64,000 nt of DNA, taken from contig NZ_BAABBA010000011.1 in NCBI RefSeq assembly GCF_039537705.1, positions 85,385-149,384 of the forward strand, given 5' to 3'. Of this stretch, positions 33,156 to 41,760 are shown piece after piece (the first letter of the stretch is position 1; every line of letters starts with the position of its first letter). The position numbers were made by a program, and so were the translations under genes. The notes under the pieces were generated by a model that worked only from the letters and a program-made list of their open reading frames with translations, did no database searches and was not told where the DNA came from. The stretch is from Georgenia daeguensis (GTDB taxonomy: Bacteria > Actinomycetota > Actinomycetes > Actinomycetales > Actinomycetaceae).

Positions 33156-33542
33156 TCACCCGTCGTGCCCGAAGATGAACGCCTTCGCGTGCGCGACGGC
33201 CTTGCGGAAGGCGTCGTTGCGCAGCGTGACCTGGTCCTCCGTGAGCGCCCCGCCGGCCTCCACGTACTCCGTGACGCCCGGGCGCAGCACCCAGATGTCA
33301 CCGGCCGGCGGCAGGTAGAAGACCCCGAACGAGCGGTGCCGGCCGTCCTCGTCGGCCCAGATCGGCACGACGGCCACCGCGGCCCCGGTGTCGACGTTGA
33401 CCCACTGCGCACGAGGCCGGGGCTGCTCCTCGAAGAACACGCCAGGGTCCAGGAACGGGGCGGAGCCCTTTCCCCACTTCTCCTCGAAGCGCTCGTGGAA
33501 GATCGGGAACAGTGTCGCGTCGTACCGACGCCAGCTGGTCAT
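33156..33542 (-). CDS. Conserved-looking hypothetical protein (128 aa)
   Basis: The family is not recognised. It begins MTSWRRYDATLFPIFHERFE and is rich in aromatic and charged residues (WVNVDTGAAVAVVPIWADEDGRHRSFGVFYLPP), with a helical C-terminus (NDAFRKAVAHAKAFIFGHDG). No signal or membrane segment is present, so it is a soluble, probably alpha/beta protein. The ATG at 33542 is backed by AGGAGAGG. It is convergent with the HbpS-like gene at 15 bp. Confidence 0.75.
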   Translation of the reverse strand: MTSWRRYDATLFPIFHERFEEKWGKGSAPFLDPGVFFEEQPRPRAQWVNVDTGAAVAVVPIWADEDGRHRSFGVFYLPPAGDIWVLRPGVTEYVEAGGALTEDQVTLRNDAFRKAVAHAKAFIFGHDG

Positions 33543-33669
33543 GGTCCTCTCCTGCGGGTGACGAGACGGTGGCAATGTAGATAGCACCGGCCGGGCGCCG
33601 TCGCCAGGGTTACGGAGCCGGGACGCAGTTCGCTGGGCGGACGGCCCTGGTGCGCGCCAGACTGGCGCC

Positions 33670-34596
33670 ATGACCGCCTCCCGCTCCTTCCTCGTCCTGG
33701 CGAACAGCGCGGCGGGGTCGGCCGACGACGCCGCCGTCGACGCCGCCCTCGCGGTGCTCCGCGCCGGCGCCGAGGTGGAGGTGGTCGTCCCGGAGGGGCC
33801 GGAGGAGATCCGCACGGCGCTCCGCCACGCGGCCGGGCGGGAGGTCGTCGTGCTCGGCGGCGACGGGTCGGTCCACGCGTGCGTCGACGCGCTCCTCCAC
33901 CTCGGGCTGCTCGACGCGACCGGTCCGGTCTCGGTCGTGCCGCTCGGCACCGGCAACGACCTCGCCCGTGGCCTCGGGCTCCCGCAGGACCCCGAGGAGG
34001 CCGCGCTGGTCGCGCTCCAGGGCGTCCCGCAGCCCATGGACCTCCTGCTCGACGACGAGGGCGGCATCGTCGTCAACGTCGTCCACGCCGGGGTCGGGGC
34101 GGAGGCGACCGCCGGCGCGGAGGAGATCAAAGGCGCGCTCGGCACGGCGGGGTACGCGCTCGGCGCGGTCCGGGCGGGCGTCTCCACGACCGGCTGGTGC
34201 CTGCGCGTGACCGTCGACGACGAGGTCGTCCACGACGGCAAGGAGCCTCTGCTCATGGTGACCGTCGGCCTCGGCAGCTCCATCGGCGGTGGCGCCAGGG
34301 CCGTGCCCCAGGCCCAGCAAGGGGACGGGGTCGCCGACGTCGTCCTCGCGGCGGCCACCGGGCCCGTGGCCCGGGCGGCCTTCGCCCTGCAGCTGCGCGG
34401 CGGGCACCACATCGGGCGCAAGGACGTGCGCACCGTGCGCGGCCGCAAGGTCACCGTCGAGGCGGTCGACGACGACAACGCCTTCCGCGTCAACGCCGAC
34501 GGCGAGGTGGCCGGTCCGATGAGGTCCCGCACGTGGACTGTCCTGCCCCAGGCGTGGTCGTGCCGCGTGCCCGCGGGAGCCCCGGCCGGCGCCTGA
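33670..34596 (+). CDS. Diacylglycerol/lipid kinase-like protein (DAGK family)
   Basis: A 308-residue protein with the DAGK catalytic motifs: an N-terminal NSAAGSAD loop, GGDGSVHACVDALL near residue 63 (nucleotide binding) and VPLGTGNDLARGLGLP near 94. The C-terminal beta-sandwich carries HHIGRKDVRTVRGRKV. It would phosphorylate diacylglycerol or a related lipid (YegS/DgkB type) at the membrane surface. The ATG has no clear ribosome binding site, but CAGACT lies exactly six bases upstream, suggesting a leaderless mRNA. It is convergent with the MaoC gene, nine bases apart. Confidence 0.88.
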   Translation: MTASRSFLVLANSAAGSADDAAVDAALAVLRAGAEVEVVVPEGPEEIRTALRHAAGREVVVLGGDGSVHACVDALLHLGLLDATGPVSVVPLGTGNDLARGLGLPQDPEEAALVALQGVPQPMDLLLDDEGGIVVNVVHAGVGAEATAGAEEIKGALGTAGYALGAVRAGVSTTGWCLRVTVDDEVVHDGKEPLLMVTVGLGSSIGGGARAVPQAQQGDGVADVVLAAATGPVARAAFALQLRGGHHIGRKDVRTVRGRKVTVEAVDDDNAFRVNADGEVAGPMRSRTWTVLPQAWSCRVPAGAPAGA

Positions 34597-34604
34597 CCGC
34601 CGGC

Positions 34605-35024
34605 TCAGGACGTGGCCGCGGCGACGGCCGGGTCCCGCCAGACCACCGCCGTGCCGTCCAGCACCACGGTGCCCGAGCCGTCGGTGACCGTCGTGCGCAG
34701 CTCGGTGACGGGCTTGTCGCTGCGGACCGCCGTCACGACCACCTCCGCCGTGATCGTGTCCCCGGGCCGCACCGGCGCGCGGAAGGACCAGTCGGTGCGC
34801 AGGAAGACGGATCCCGGCCCCGGCAGGTCCGTCGCGACGACGGCGTTGAGCAGCCCCGAGGTCACGCCGCCCTGCACGACGATCCCGCCGAACCGGCTCC
34901 TCGCGGCGAGGTCCGGGTCGGTGTGCAGCGGGTTCCGGTCCCCGGTCATGCGGGCGAACAGCTCGATGTCCTCCGCCGTGACCGTGCGGGTGCGCCGGGC
35001 GCTGTCGCCCACGTGGATCACCAT
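34605..35024 (-). CDS. MaoC-like hot-dog hydratase
   Basis: A 139-residue single hot-dog domain with the (R)-hydratase catalytic segment FARMTGDRNPLHTDPDLAARSRFGG, with Asp and His in place, followed by VVQGGVTSGLLNAVV. It likely hydrates an enoyl-thioester. A GTG at 35039 is possible, but the ATG at 35024 lies exactly six bases after CACGGT, which itself follows a pair of GGGAAGG heptamers, as in the divergent osmC promoter. A leaderless start at 35024 is therefore preferred. The shared promoter region ties it to the OsmC/flavoprotein operon. Confidence 0.85.
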   Translation of the reverse strand: MVIHVGDSARRTRTVTAEDIELFARMTGDRNPLHTDPDLAARSRFGGIVVQGGVTSGLLNAVVATDLPGPGSVFLRTDWSFRAPVRPGDTITAEVVVTAVRSDKPVTELRTTVTDGSGTVVLDGTAVVWRDPAVAAATS

Positions 35025-35030
35025 CGCCGC

Positions 35031-35063
35031 ACCGTGCACCGGCGGCCTTCCCCGCGCCTTCCC
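35031..35063 (-). promoter_or_regulatory. SARP-type direct repeats before maoC-like gene
   Basis: On the minus strand GGGAAGG (35063-35057), CGCG, GGGAAGG (35052-35046), nine bases, then CACGGT as -10. The 11-bp period and short distance to the -10 are the standard arrangement for AfsR/SARP activators. Confidence 0.6.
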
Positions 35064-35088
35064 GGCCGTGCGTGCGGCGCGGCGTCCC

Positions 35089-35121
35089 GGGAAGGTCGGG
35101 GGAAGGTCCGGTTCCTAGCGT
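35089..35121 (+). promoter_or_regulatory. SARP-type direct repeats before osmC-like operon
   Basis: GGGAAGG (35089-35095), TCGG, GGGAAGG (35100-35106), nine bases, then TAGCGT (35116-35121) as -10. There is no recognisable -35, as expected for a SARP-dependent promoter. The BTAD regulator at 38377 is the likely activator. Confidence 0.7.
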
Positions 35122-35159
35122 CGTCTCCCGTCATGGCCCGACGACCAAGGAGAGACGAC

Positions 35160-35750
35160 ATGACGACGACCAGCCAGGACCGCGCCGCGATGAACGGCGT
35201 CGACGTCCCGGTCCTGTTCGCGACCCTCGACCTCGTGCGTGAGCAGCAGGAGCTCGGCGAGTTCCAGTTCCGCGCACGGAACGAGTGGGTCAGCGGCACG
35301 CACAACCGCACCTTCGTCGACGGCTTCTACGGGGCCGGGCAGGAGGACGCCACCCGCGACCGCCCGTTCGTGCTCGACGCGGACCACCCCGCCGTGCTGG
35401 TGGGGCAGGACCACGGCCCCACCGCCGTGGAGTACCTGCTCCACGCGATCGCCGCCTGCCTCACGCACGGCATCGCGAACGTGGCCGCGGCGCGCGGGAT
35501 CGAGCTGCACCGGGTGGCCTCGACGGTCGAGGGGGACATCAGCCTCCTGGGCATGCTCGGCATCGACACCGGCGTCCGCAACGGCTACCGCCAGATCCGC
35601 GTGCACTTCGAGATCGAGGGCGACGCCACCGCCGAGCAGCTCGAGGCCGTCGTGCGGCGCTCGCAGGACCGCTCCGCGGTCTACGACGTGCTCACCCACG
35701 GCACCGACGTCGTCGTCGACGTCCACGCCAGCCCCGACGAGACCCGCTAG
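35160..35750 (+). CDS. OsmC family protein
   Basis: A 196-residue OsmC/Ohr-fold protein: GTHNRTFVDGFYGAG, then DHPAVLVGQDHGPTAVEYLLHAIAACLTHGI with the conserved cysteine in IAACLTHG near residue 102, and a C-terminal VLTHGTDVVVDVHAS. Ohr/OsmC enzymes reduce organic hydroperoxides with two cysteines. Only one cysteine is present here, so it is either a one-Cys thiol protein or a non-peroxidase member. The ATG at 35160 follows AAGGAGAG. First gene of the operon continuing into two flavoproteins. Confidence 0.85.
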   Translation: MTTTSQDRAAMNGVDVPVLFATLDLVREQQELGEFQFRARNEWVSGTHNRTFVDGFYGAGQEDATRDRPFVLDADHPAVLVGQDHGPTAVEYLLHAIAACLTHGIANVAAARGIELHRVASTVEGDISLLGMLGIDTGVRNGYRQIRVHFEIEGDATAEQLEAVVRRSQDRSAVYDVLTHGTDVVVDVHASPDETR

Positions 35751-35821
35751 GCGCACCCCCACCGGCACGGGACGGGCAGACCCCGCCCCGTGCCGATCGA
35801 GAGAGATGACGAGGAGAACTC

Positions 35822-37081
35822 ATGCTGACGACCACGGTCGTCGTCATCGGCGGAGGGCAGGCCGGACTGGCCGTCAGCCGCCTGCTCACCGAGCTGCGCG
35901 TCGACCACGTCGTGCTCGAGCGCGGCACGCTCGCCCACCGGTGGCGCACCCGCGGCTGGGACAGCCTCACGCTGCTGACCCCGCGGTGGTTCAGCCACCT
36001 GCCCCACTGGCGGTGGACCGGTCCCGACCCGCACGGCTACATGAGCCGCCACGAGCTGGTCGGGTACCTCGAGGACTACGCGCTGTCCTTCGCGGCGCCG
36101 GTGGCCGAGCACACCGAGGTGCTCGGCGTGCGCCGTGACCTCGGCCGCTTCCTGATCTCCACGACCACCGGGTGCTGGCGCGCCGACGACGTCGTGCTCG
36201 CCACCGGGCACAACGCCCTGCCGCGCGTCCCGGGGGTCGCGGCGGGGCTCGGCGACGGCGTCGTCCAGGTTGCCTCGGACGACTACCGCAACCCGGCGGG
36301 CCTTCCCGAAGGCGGAGTCCTGGTGGTCGGTGCCTCCGCCAGCGGGACCCAGATCGCCGACGAGCTGGGCGCCGCCGGGCGCGAGGTGGTCCTCGCCGTC
36401 GGCCGCCACACGCGGGTCCCGCGGCGCTACCGCGGGCGGGACGTGGTCGAGTGGCTCAGCCGCACCGGCGCCATGGACCGTCCTCGGGCGTCGCTGCCCG
36501 ACCCGGCCCGCCCGCCGCACGAGCCGTCGATGCAGCTGGTCGGCAGGCCGGACCTGCGGGAGCTGGACCTCGCGAGCCTGCAGTCCCGGGGCGTCGTGCT
36601 CGCCGGGCGGCTCGCCACGGCCGACGGCGAGCGGGTCACCTTCGCGCCGGACCTGCCGGCGACGGCGGCGCAGGCCGACGACCGCTTGCGCCGGCTACTG
36701 GGCCGGATCGACGCCGTCGCCGACCGCGACGGGGCGGAGCCCGCGCCCGGTGACGTGGTGCGGCCGGCCCGCACGGACGGCGCGCCGACGCGGCTCGACC
36801 TGCGCGCCCGGGGCATCTCGACGGTCGTGTGGGCCACCGGCTACCGGCGCGCCCACCCCTGGCTGCACCTGCCCGTGCTCGGAGCCGACGGCGACGTCGT
36901 CCACGACGCGGGCCGCACGGCCGTCCCCGGGCTGCACGTGGTCGGCGCCGCCTGGCAGACCCGGCGCAGCTCGGCCCTGCTCGGCGGCGTGCGGCACGAC
37001 GCCGCCCTGGTCAGCGCGGCCATCGCGACCCGGCACCGGGTGCAGGTCGGCGCCGACGCGCTGGTGGGGGTTGAGCCGTGA
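35822..37081 (+). CDS. Flavin-containing monooxygenase-like protein (CzcO type)
   Basis: A 419-residue two-dinucleotide flavoprotein. FAD motif VVVIGGGQAGLAVSRLL starts at residue 5, RWRTRGWDSLTLLTPRWFSHLP is the substrate-side segment near 40-60, and the NADPH motif VLVVGASASGTQIADEL is near 163. The C-terminal VWATGYRRAHPWL near 340 is the ATG-Y motif of FMO-like enzymes. It likely hydroxylates or oxidises a small lipophilic substrate. The ATG follows GAGGAG. It overlaps the next gene by four bases (GTGA at 37078-37081), so the two flavoproteins are translationally coupled. Confidence 0.85.
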   Translation: MLTTTVVVIGGGQAGLAVSRLLTELRVDHVVLERGTLAHRWRTRGWDSLTLLTPRWFSHLPHWRWTGPDPHGYMSRHELVGYLEDYALSFAAPVAEHTEVLGVRRDLGRFLISTTTGCWRADDVVLATGHNALPRVPGVAAGLGDGVVQVASDDYRNPAGLPEGGVLVVGASASGTQIADELGAAGREVVLAVGRHTRVPRRYRGRDVVEWLSRTGAMDRPRASLPDPARPPHEPSMQLVGRPDLRELDLASLQSRGVVLAGRLATADGERVTFAPDLPATAAQADDRLRRLLGRIDAVADRDGAEPAPGDVVRPARTDGAPTRLDLRARGISTVVWATGYRRAHPWLHLPVLGADGDVVHDAGRTAVPGLHVVGAAWQTRRSSALLGGVRHDAALVSAAIATRHRVQVGADALVGVEP

Positions 37082-38310
37082 GGTGGGACGTGATCGTGGT
37101 CGGCGGCCGGGTGGCGGGCGCGGCCACCGCGATGCTGCTGGCCCGCGGCGGCCTGCGGGTGCTGTGCCTCGAGCGCACCCGGCTGGGCAGCGACACCCTG
37201 TCCACGCACGCGCTCATGCGGGCCGGCGTGCTGCAGCTGAGCCGCTGGGGCCTGCTCGACGACGTGGTCGGTGCCGGCGTGCCGCCGGTGCACCGGGTGG
37301 TGTTCCACTACGGCTGGGACTCGACCACCGTCACCGTGAGGCCCGGCGCCGGCGTCGACGCCCTGTACGCGCCGCGCCGCACCTTCCTCGACGCCCTGCT
37401 GGTGCGCAGCGCCGTGGCCGCCGGCGCTCGGGTCGAGCACGGCGCGACCGTGACCGGGCTGCTGCGCGGGGACGACGGTGCCGCCATCGGCGTCGTCGTG
37501 CGCGGCCGGGACGGGGTCCGGGAGGAGCACGCCCCGCTGGTGGTGGGGGCCGACGGGCTGCGCTCGCTGGTCGCGGCCGCGGTCGGCGCCGCCGTGCGCT
37601 GGCAGGGGCGCGACGCGGCCGACTCCACGTACGGCTACCTCGCGGTGCCGGCCACCGGCTACGAGTGGTACTACGACGAGGGCTGCGGGGGCGGTCTCAT
37701 CCCCACCAACGACGGCCTCACCTGCGTGTTCGCAGGCTCCGCGGCCGGCGGGCGCGCCGCGGGGCACGGAGCCGGGCACCCAACCGGGTACGCGGCCGGG
37801 CACGTCCCGGCTGGAGCGCCGGCCCCGCCCGGGCGGCGCGCTCCTCGGCCCGCGGCCTCGGCCGGCGAGGACCCGTGGGCAGGGACGTCCGTGCCGCCGG
37901 CCCTCGCGGAACGGATCGCCGGGCTGCCCCTCGTCGGCCGGCTCCGGCACGTCCCCGGTGTCCCGGGCTTCCTCCGCTCCGCGGCCGGGCCGGGCTGGGC
38001 GCTCGTGGGCGACGCGAGCGGCTGGAAGGACCCGCTCAGCACCCACGGCATGACCGACGCGCTCAGGGACGCCGAGCTGCTCGCCCGCGCGCTGCTCGCC
38101 GCACCGGAGCCGGGACCGAGGCAGCGCGAGGCGCTCGCGGAGTACGAGGCCACCCGCGACCGGCTGACCGTCCCGCTCCTCGAGGCCACCGAACCCATCG
38201 TGGGCTTCCGGTGGGACCTCGCGGAGGTCCAGGGACTCCTGCGCGGCCTCGCGGCGGCGATGGCGGACGAGGTCGACGTGCTGCTCGCCCTCGACGTCGC
38301 GACGGTGTGA
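37078..38310 (+). CDS. FAD-dependent monooxygenase / geranylgeranyl-reductase-like protein
   Basis: A 410-residue PHBH-fold flavoprotein: VIVVGGRVAGAATAMLLARGG at residue 4, VVGADGLRSLVA near 157 (DG motif) and WALVGDASGWKDPLSTHGMTDALRDAELL near 305 (GD motif). It oxidises or reduces an apolar substrate with FAD and NAD(P)H. Between about residues 220 and 262 there is a Gly/Ala/His/Pro-rich stretch encoded by short repeats (GCCGGGCAC-like, 37745-37805) not expected in the fold. GTG start, coupled to the gene before. The BTAD regulator starts 66 bp downstream. Confidence 0.85.
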   Translation: MRWDVIVVGGRVAGAATAMLLARGGLRVLCLERTRLGSDTLSTHALMRAGVLQLSRWGLLDDVVGAGVPPVHRVVFHYGWDSTTVTVRPGAGVDALYAPRRTFLDALLVRSAVAAGARVEHGATVTGLLRGDDGAAIGVVVRGRDGVREEHAPLVVGADGLRSLVAAAVGAAVRWQGRDAADSTYGYLAVPATGYEWYYDEGCGGGLIPTNDGLTCVFAGSAAGGRAAGHGAGHPTGYAAGHVPAGAPAPPGRRAPRPAASAGEDPWAGTSVPPALAERIAGLPLVGRLRHVPGVPGFLRSAAGPGWALVGDASGWKDPLSTHGMTDALRDAELLARALLAAPEPGPRQREALAEYEATRDRLTVPLLEATEPIVGFRWDLAEVQGLLRGLAAAMADEVDVLLALDVATV

Positions 38311-38376
38311 GGGACCCGTTCCCCACCCTTCCTGCCCACCCTGGCCCGGACGTACCATGCAGGGGCTCGGATCGAG

Positions 38377-41300
38377 GTGGCGGTGGACGTCAGAATCACG
38401 CTGCTCGGCGGCTTCTCGCTCGACGTGGACGGGGAGCCGGTGCCCCGCGCCTCGTGGTCCCGCCGGCCCGCCGCCCACCTGGTGCAGCTCCTCGCCCTGG
38501 CCCCCGGTCACCGCCTGCACCGGGAGCAGGTCATGGACGCCCTCTGGCCGGAGGCGGACGTCGTCGCCGCCGCGCCGCGCCTGCACAAGGCGGCGCACTA
38601 CGCCCGGCGGGCCATGGGTCACCCCGACTCGCTGGTCCTGCAGGACGAGCTCGTCGAGCTGTGGCCGGGTGCCGAGGTCGCCGTCGACGCCGAGACCTTC
38701 GAGCGTGCCGCCACGGACGCCCTGGGAAGGGGCGACCCGGACGCCTGCGGTCGGGCCGCCGACCTCAGCACCGGAGAGCTGCTGCCCGGCGAGCCCTACG
38801 AGGAGTGGGCGGAGGAGCCGCGCGAGCGCCTGCGCGCCCTGCGCCTGGACGTGCTGCGCGCCGCCCGCCGCTGGGCCGCAGTGGTCGACGCCGACCCCGC
38901 CGACGAGGACGCCCACCTCCACCTCGCGGCGGACGCCATGCGTGCGGGCGACCCGGCCACGGCCCTGCGCCAGCTCGAGCGGCTGGAGCGCGCGCTGCGC
39001 CGCGAGCTCGGGGCGGCGCCCGGACCGCGGGCCCACGCGCTGCGGCAGAAGGCCATCGAGCAGTTCCGTGGCTCCGCCGTCGTCCCGGTCAGGGAGACCG
39101 ACCTCGTGGGCCGGGACGACGAGCTGGCCCGGCTGGACCGGCTCCTGGGAGCGGTCCAGCGCGGACGCGGGCAGGTGCTGTTCGCCTCCGGTCCGCCCGG
39201 GATCGGCAAGTCGGCGATGCTGGTCCGGCTCGAGCGCGGGGCGTCGGCGCGCGGCATGCGGGTCGGGGCCGGGCTGGCGGCGCGGACCGCCGCGGACTGG
39301 CCCTACGCCCCGGTGCTCGAGGCGCTCTCGGACCTGTGCCGCCACCACCCGGCCCTCCTCGACGGGCTGCCGGACCCGTTGCGCGAGGAGATCGAGCGCG
39401 CCATGTCGGGCCGGCACCAGGAGTGGGACGGTGCCGGCGGCCACCAGCGTCTCTACGTGGCCGCCGTCGAGCTGCTCCGGCTGGCCGCCGCCGGGAACGG
39501 CGCGGTGCTGACGATCGACAACGTCGACGAGGCCGACGTCGCCAGCCTGCGGCTGCTGCACCACCTCGCTCGGGCGACGGCGGGGGAGAAGGTGCTGGTC
39601 GCCGTCGCCCACGGCACGGGGCCGCCGCCGGCGCTGGCCCAGGTCCGCGCGAGCCTGCTCGCCCGGGACCAGGCCACGACGCTGGACCTGCGGCCGCTCA
39701 GCCCGTCAGCCTCCCGCGCGCTGGTCTGCCAGCACGTCGACGACCCCGCGATGGTGGAGGCGCTGGTCGAGACGGGCGACGGCGTGCCGTTCGCCCTCGT
39801 CGAGACGGCGCGGGCCGCCGCCCGGGGGGAGAGGGACCCGTGGAGCGCGGTCCTCGCGCCGCGCGGGGTGCCCGCCGCCGTGCTCGACACCCTGGCGTGC
39901 GCGGCGGTCCTCGGCAACGAGTTCGACGCCGACGAGCTGGCCGCCGTCGCCGGCCTGGACGAGGACGGCGTCGGCGACGCCGTCCGGGCCGGCGTCACCC
40001 ACGGGCTGCTCGTGCGCACCGCCACCGGGCTGGCCTTCCGGCACGGGATGCTGCGCGACCAGCTGCGTGCGCGCCTCGACGGGCCCGCCCACCGGGCCGT
40101 GCAGCTGCGTGCCGCGCGGGCCGTCGAGTCCGCGGGCGGCTCGGCCGCCCGCATCGCTCACCACCTCGTCGAGGCCGGCCGGCCGGAGGAGGCGGTGCCC
40201 TGGGCGCTGACCGCCGCCGAGACCCATGCCGCGCTCGGCGCCTACCGGGACGCCCTCGCCCTGCTGGACCGGGTGCGCCCGGCCGCCACGGGAGAGCAGC
40301 TCGCCAGGCTGCTCGCCCTGCGGGCCGCCCTGCTGAGCGCCGCCGGGCACCCGGACGCCGTCGACGCGCACCGCGAGGCGCTCGCGCACGCCACCGACCC
40401 CGCGTCGGTGCGGGAGCTGCGCACCAACCTCTCGAAGGCGGCGCTGCTGGGCGGCGACCTGGAGACCGCCACCATCTCGCTGGAGGGCCTCGAGCTCGAC
40501 GGCCGCGACCAGCGGGCGGACGCCGAGCTGCTCATCGCCCGCGGGCACGTCCACCTCTTCTCCGGCGACCTCCACGCCGCCCGGGAGGACGCCGAGCTCG
40601 CCAAGCGGCACGTCCTCCTGGCGGCCGGCTCGCCCACGGCGGCGTTCGACCTGGTGTCGTTCGAGGCCCTGCTGGCCCACTATGACGGGAAGTTCTTCCA
40701 CCGCCTGCACTCCGAGCTGCGGCGCGGCGCGGAGCGGCCCCAGCTGGTCACCGGCATCTTCGACTCCCACCTGTGCGTGGCGGAGTACGTCCTGTACGGA
40801 CCGACGCCGTACGAGGAGGTCATGGCGCTCGCGGACTCCCTGCGCGAGTCGGCCGAGAGGTCCGGGGTGCGCCGCGCCGTCGCGTTCGCCGCCACGCTCG
40901 GCGGGGAGGCGGCCCTGCTCCAGGGCGACCTCGAGGCCGCCGACCGCCGGCTGAGCGAGGCGGTCGAGCTCCACCACGGCACCGGCTCGCTCGTGGGGGA
41001 GTCGCACTCGCTGCAGCGTCTCGCCGAGGTCCGCATGGTCACCGGCGACCGCCCGTCGGCGCGCCGGCTCCTCGCGCGGTCGCTGCCGCTGGCGCGCTGG
41101 TCGCACATGGCCCGGTGCCTGCTGCCGCCGATCTATGGCACCCAGATCCAGCTCGCGGCCGGCGACGGCCAGGTCGCCGTCGTCGATGAGGCGGTGACCG
41201 CCATGGGCGCCGACGACCACTGCTTCTTCTGCTCGATCATGCTCGAGCTGCCGGCGGCCACGGCCTACGCCGACGCGGGCGACCTCGTCGCCGCCCGCCG

Positions 41301-41520
41301 CCACCTCGAGGCCGCCGAGTCCTCGGCGGCCCGGTGGGACAGCATCGGCTGGAACGCCGCCGTGCTCGAGGCCCGCGCACACGTGGCGGCCGCGGAGGGC
41401 GACCGGTCGGCCGCCGCGGGCATGCGCGCCCGTGCGGCTGACATGTTCACGCTGGCAGGCCAGGAGCTCGACGCCCGGCGGCTGCGCCACGGTGCAGCCG
41501 ACGTGCCGCGAAGCGCCTGA
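38377..41520 (+). CDS. BTAD/AAA-ATPase transcriptional activator (AfsR/SARP-like)
   Basis: A 1047-residue regulator. Residues about 5-95 are an OmpR-type winged helix (LLGGFSLDVDGEPVPRASW, LHREQVMDALWPEAD). Residues 95-240 form the bacterial transcriptional activation domain. An AAA_16/STAND ATPase follows with Walker A GPPGIGKSA near 272 and Walker B VLTIDNVDEAD near 376. The rest (about 560-1047) is helical TPR-like repeats. There is no LuxR helix-turn-helix at the end. AfsR/SARP proteins bind heptamer direct repeats at 11-bp period next to the -10, and such repeats occur at three promoters flanking this gene, making it their probable activator. ATP and a TPR-bound signal may gate it. The GTG start is weakly supported; a GTG six bases later is possible. 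Confidence 0.88.
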   Translation: MAVDVRITLLGGFSLDVDGEPVPRASWSRRPAAHLVQLLALAPGHRLHREQVMDALWPEADVVAAAPRLHKAAHYARRAMGHPDSLVLQDELVELWPGAEVAVDAETFERAATDALGRGDPDACGRAADLSTGELLPGEPYEEWAEEPRERLRALRLDVLRAARRWAAVVDADPADEDAHLHLAADAMRAGDPATALRQLERLERALRRELGAAPGPRAHALRQKAIEQFRGSAVVPVRETDLVGRDDELARLDRLLGAVQRGRGQVLFASGPPGIGKSAMLVRLERGASARGMRVGAGLAARTAADWPYAPVLEALSDLCRHHPALLDGLPDPLREEIERAMSGRHQEWDGAGGHQRLYVAAVELLRLAAAGNGAVLTIDNVDEADVASLRLLHHLARATAGEKVLVAVAHGTGPPPALAQVRASLLARDQATTLDLRPLSPSASRALVCQHVDDPAMVEALVETGDGVPFALVETARAAARGERDPWSAVLAPRGVPAAVLDTLACAAVLGNEFDADELAAVAGLDEDGVGDAVRAGVTHGLLVRTATGLAFRHGMLRDQLRARLDGPAHRAVQLRAARAVESAGGSAARIAHHLVEAGRPEEAVPWALTAAETHAALGAYRDALALLDRVRPAATGEQLARLLALRAALLSAAGHPDAVDAHREALAHATDPASVRELRTNLSKAALLGGDLETATISLEGLELDGRDQRADAELLIARGHVHLFSGDLHAAREDAELAKRHVLLAAGSPTAAFDLVSFEALLAHYDGKFFHRLHSELRRGAERPQLVTGIFDSHLCVAEYVLYGPTPYEEVMALADSLRESAERSGVRRAVAFAATLGGEAALLQGDLEAADRRLSEAVELHHGTGSLVGESHSLQRLAEVRMVTGDRPSARRLLARSLPLARWSHMARCLLPPIYGTQIQLAAGDGQVAVVDEAVTAMGADDHCFFCSIMLELPAATAYADAGDLVAARRHLEAAESSAARWDSIGWNAAVLEARAHVAAAEGDRSAAAGMRARAADMFTLAGQELDARRLRHGAADVPRSA

Positions 41521-41695
41521 GCCGCGCGCCCCCGCCCGCCCCGCCGCTCCGGCCGTCCCGACGGCGCAGCCGCCGGTCCGCTCGCTCCTCGCGGTCGCGC
41601 CGCAGCGCCCAGGCCACGTCCTCGGGGTAGCCCGCGAAGTCGTGCTCCATGGCCCGCCGCGACAGCTCTGCCGCGACCATCAGCTCGGGTCCCAT
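41447..41695 (-). CDS. Small hypothetical protein (82 aa)
   Basis: The family is not recognised. The first 40 residues (MVAAELSRRAMEHDFAGYPE and a following ALRRDREERADRRL helix) look like a compact helical protein; the rest is Arg/Gly/Ala-rich and overlaps the last 74 bp of the convergent SARP-like gene. The ATG at 41695 has a good GGAGGG. About 65 bp upstream a heptamer pair (TGGAAGG, TTCG, GGGAAGG) stands 10 bases before TACCGT, as at the other two candidate SARP promoters. That context, rather than the sequence itself, argues for a real gene. Confidence 0.5.
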   Translation of the reverse strand: MGPELMVAAELSRRAMEHDFAGYPEDVAWALRRDREERADRRLRRRDGRSGGAGGGARLRRFAARRLHRGAAAGRRAPGLPA

Positions 41696-41760
41696 CCTCG
41701 GTCCCTCCGTGCCTCGTCCGCCGCATCGCTACGGCTGCCGCCACCGTCGGCGGCTGGACG

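Noticed and set aside
36270..40685. Plus-strand open frame of 1471 codons across the flavoproteins and SARP gene
   Set aside because: Arg/Ala/Pro-rich shadow in another frame of three well-supported genes.
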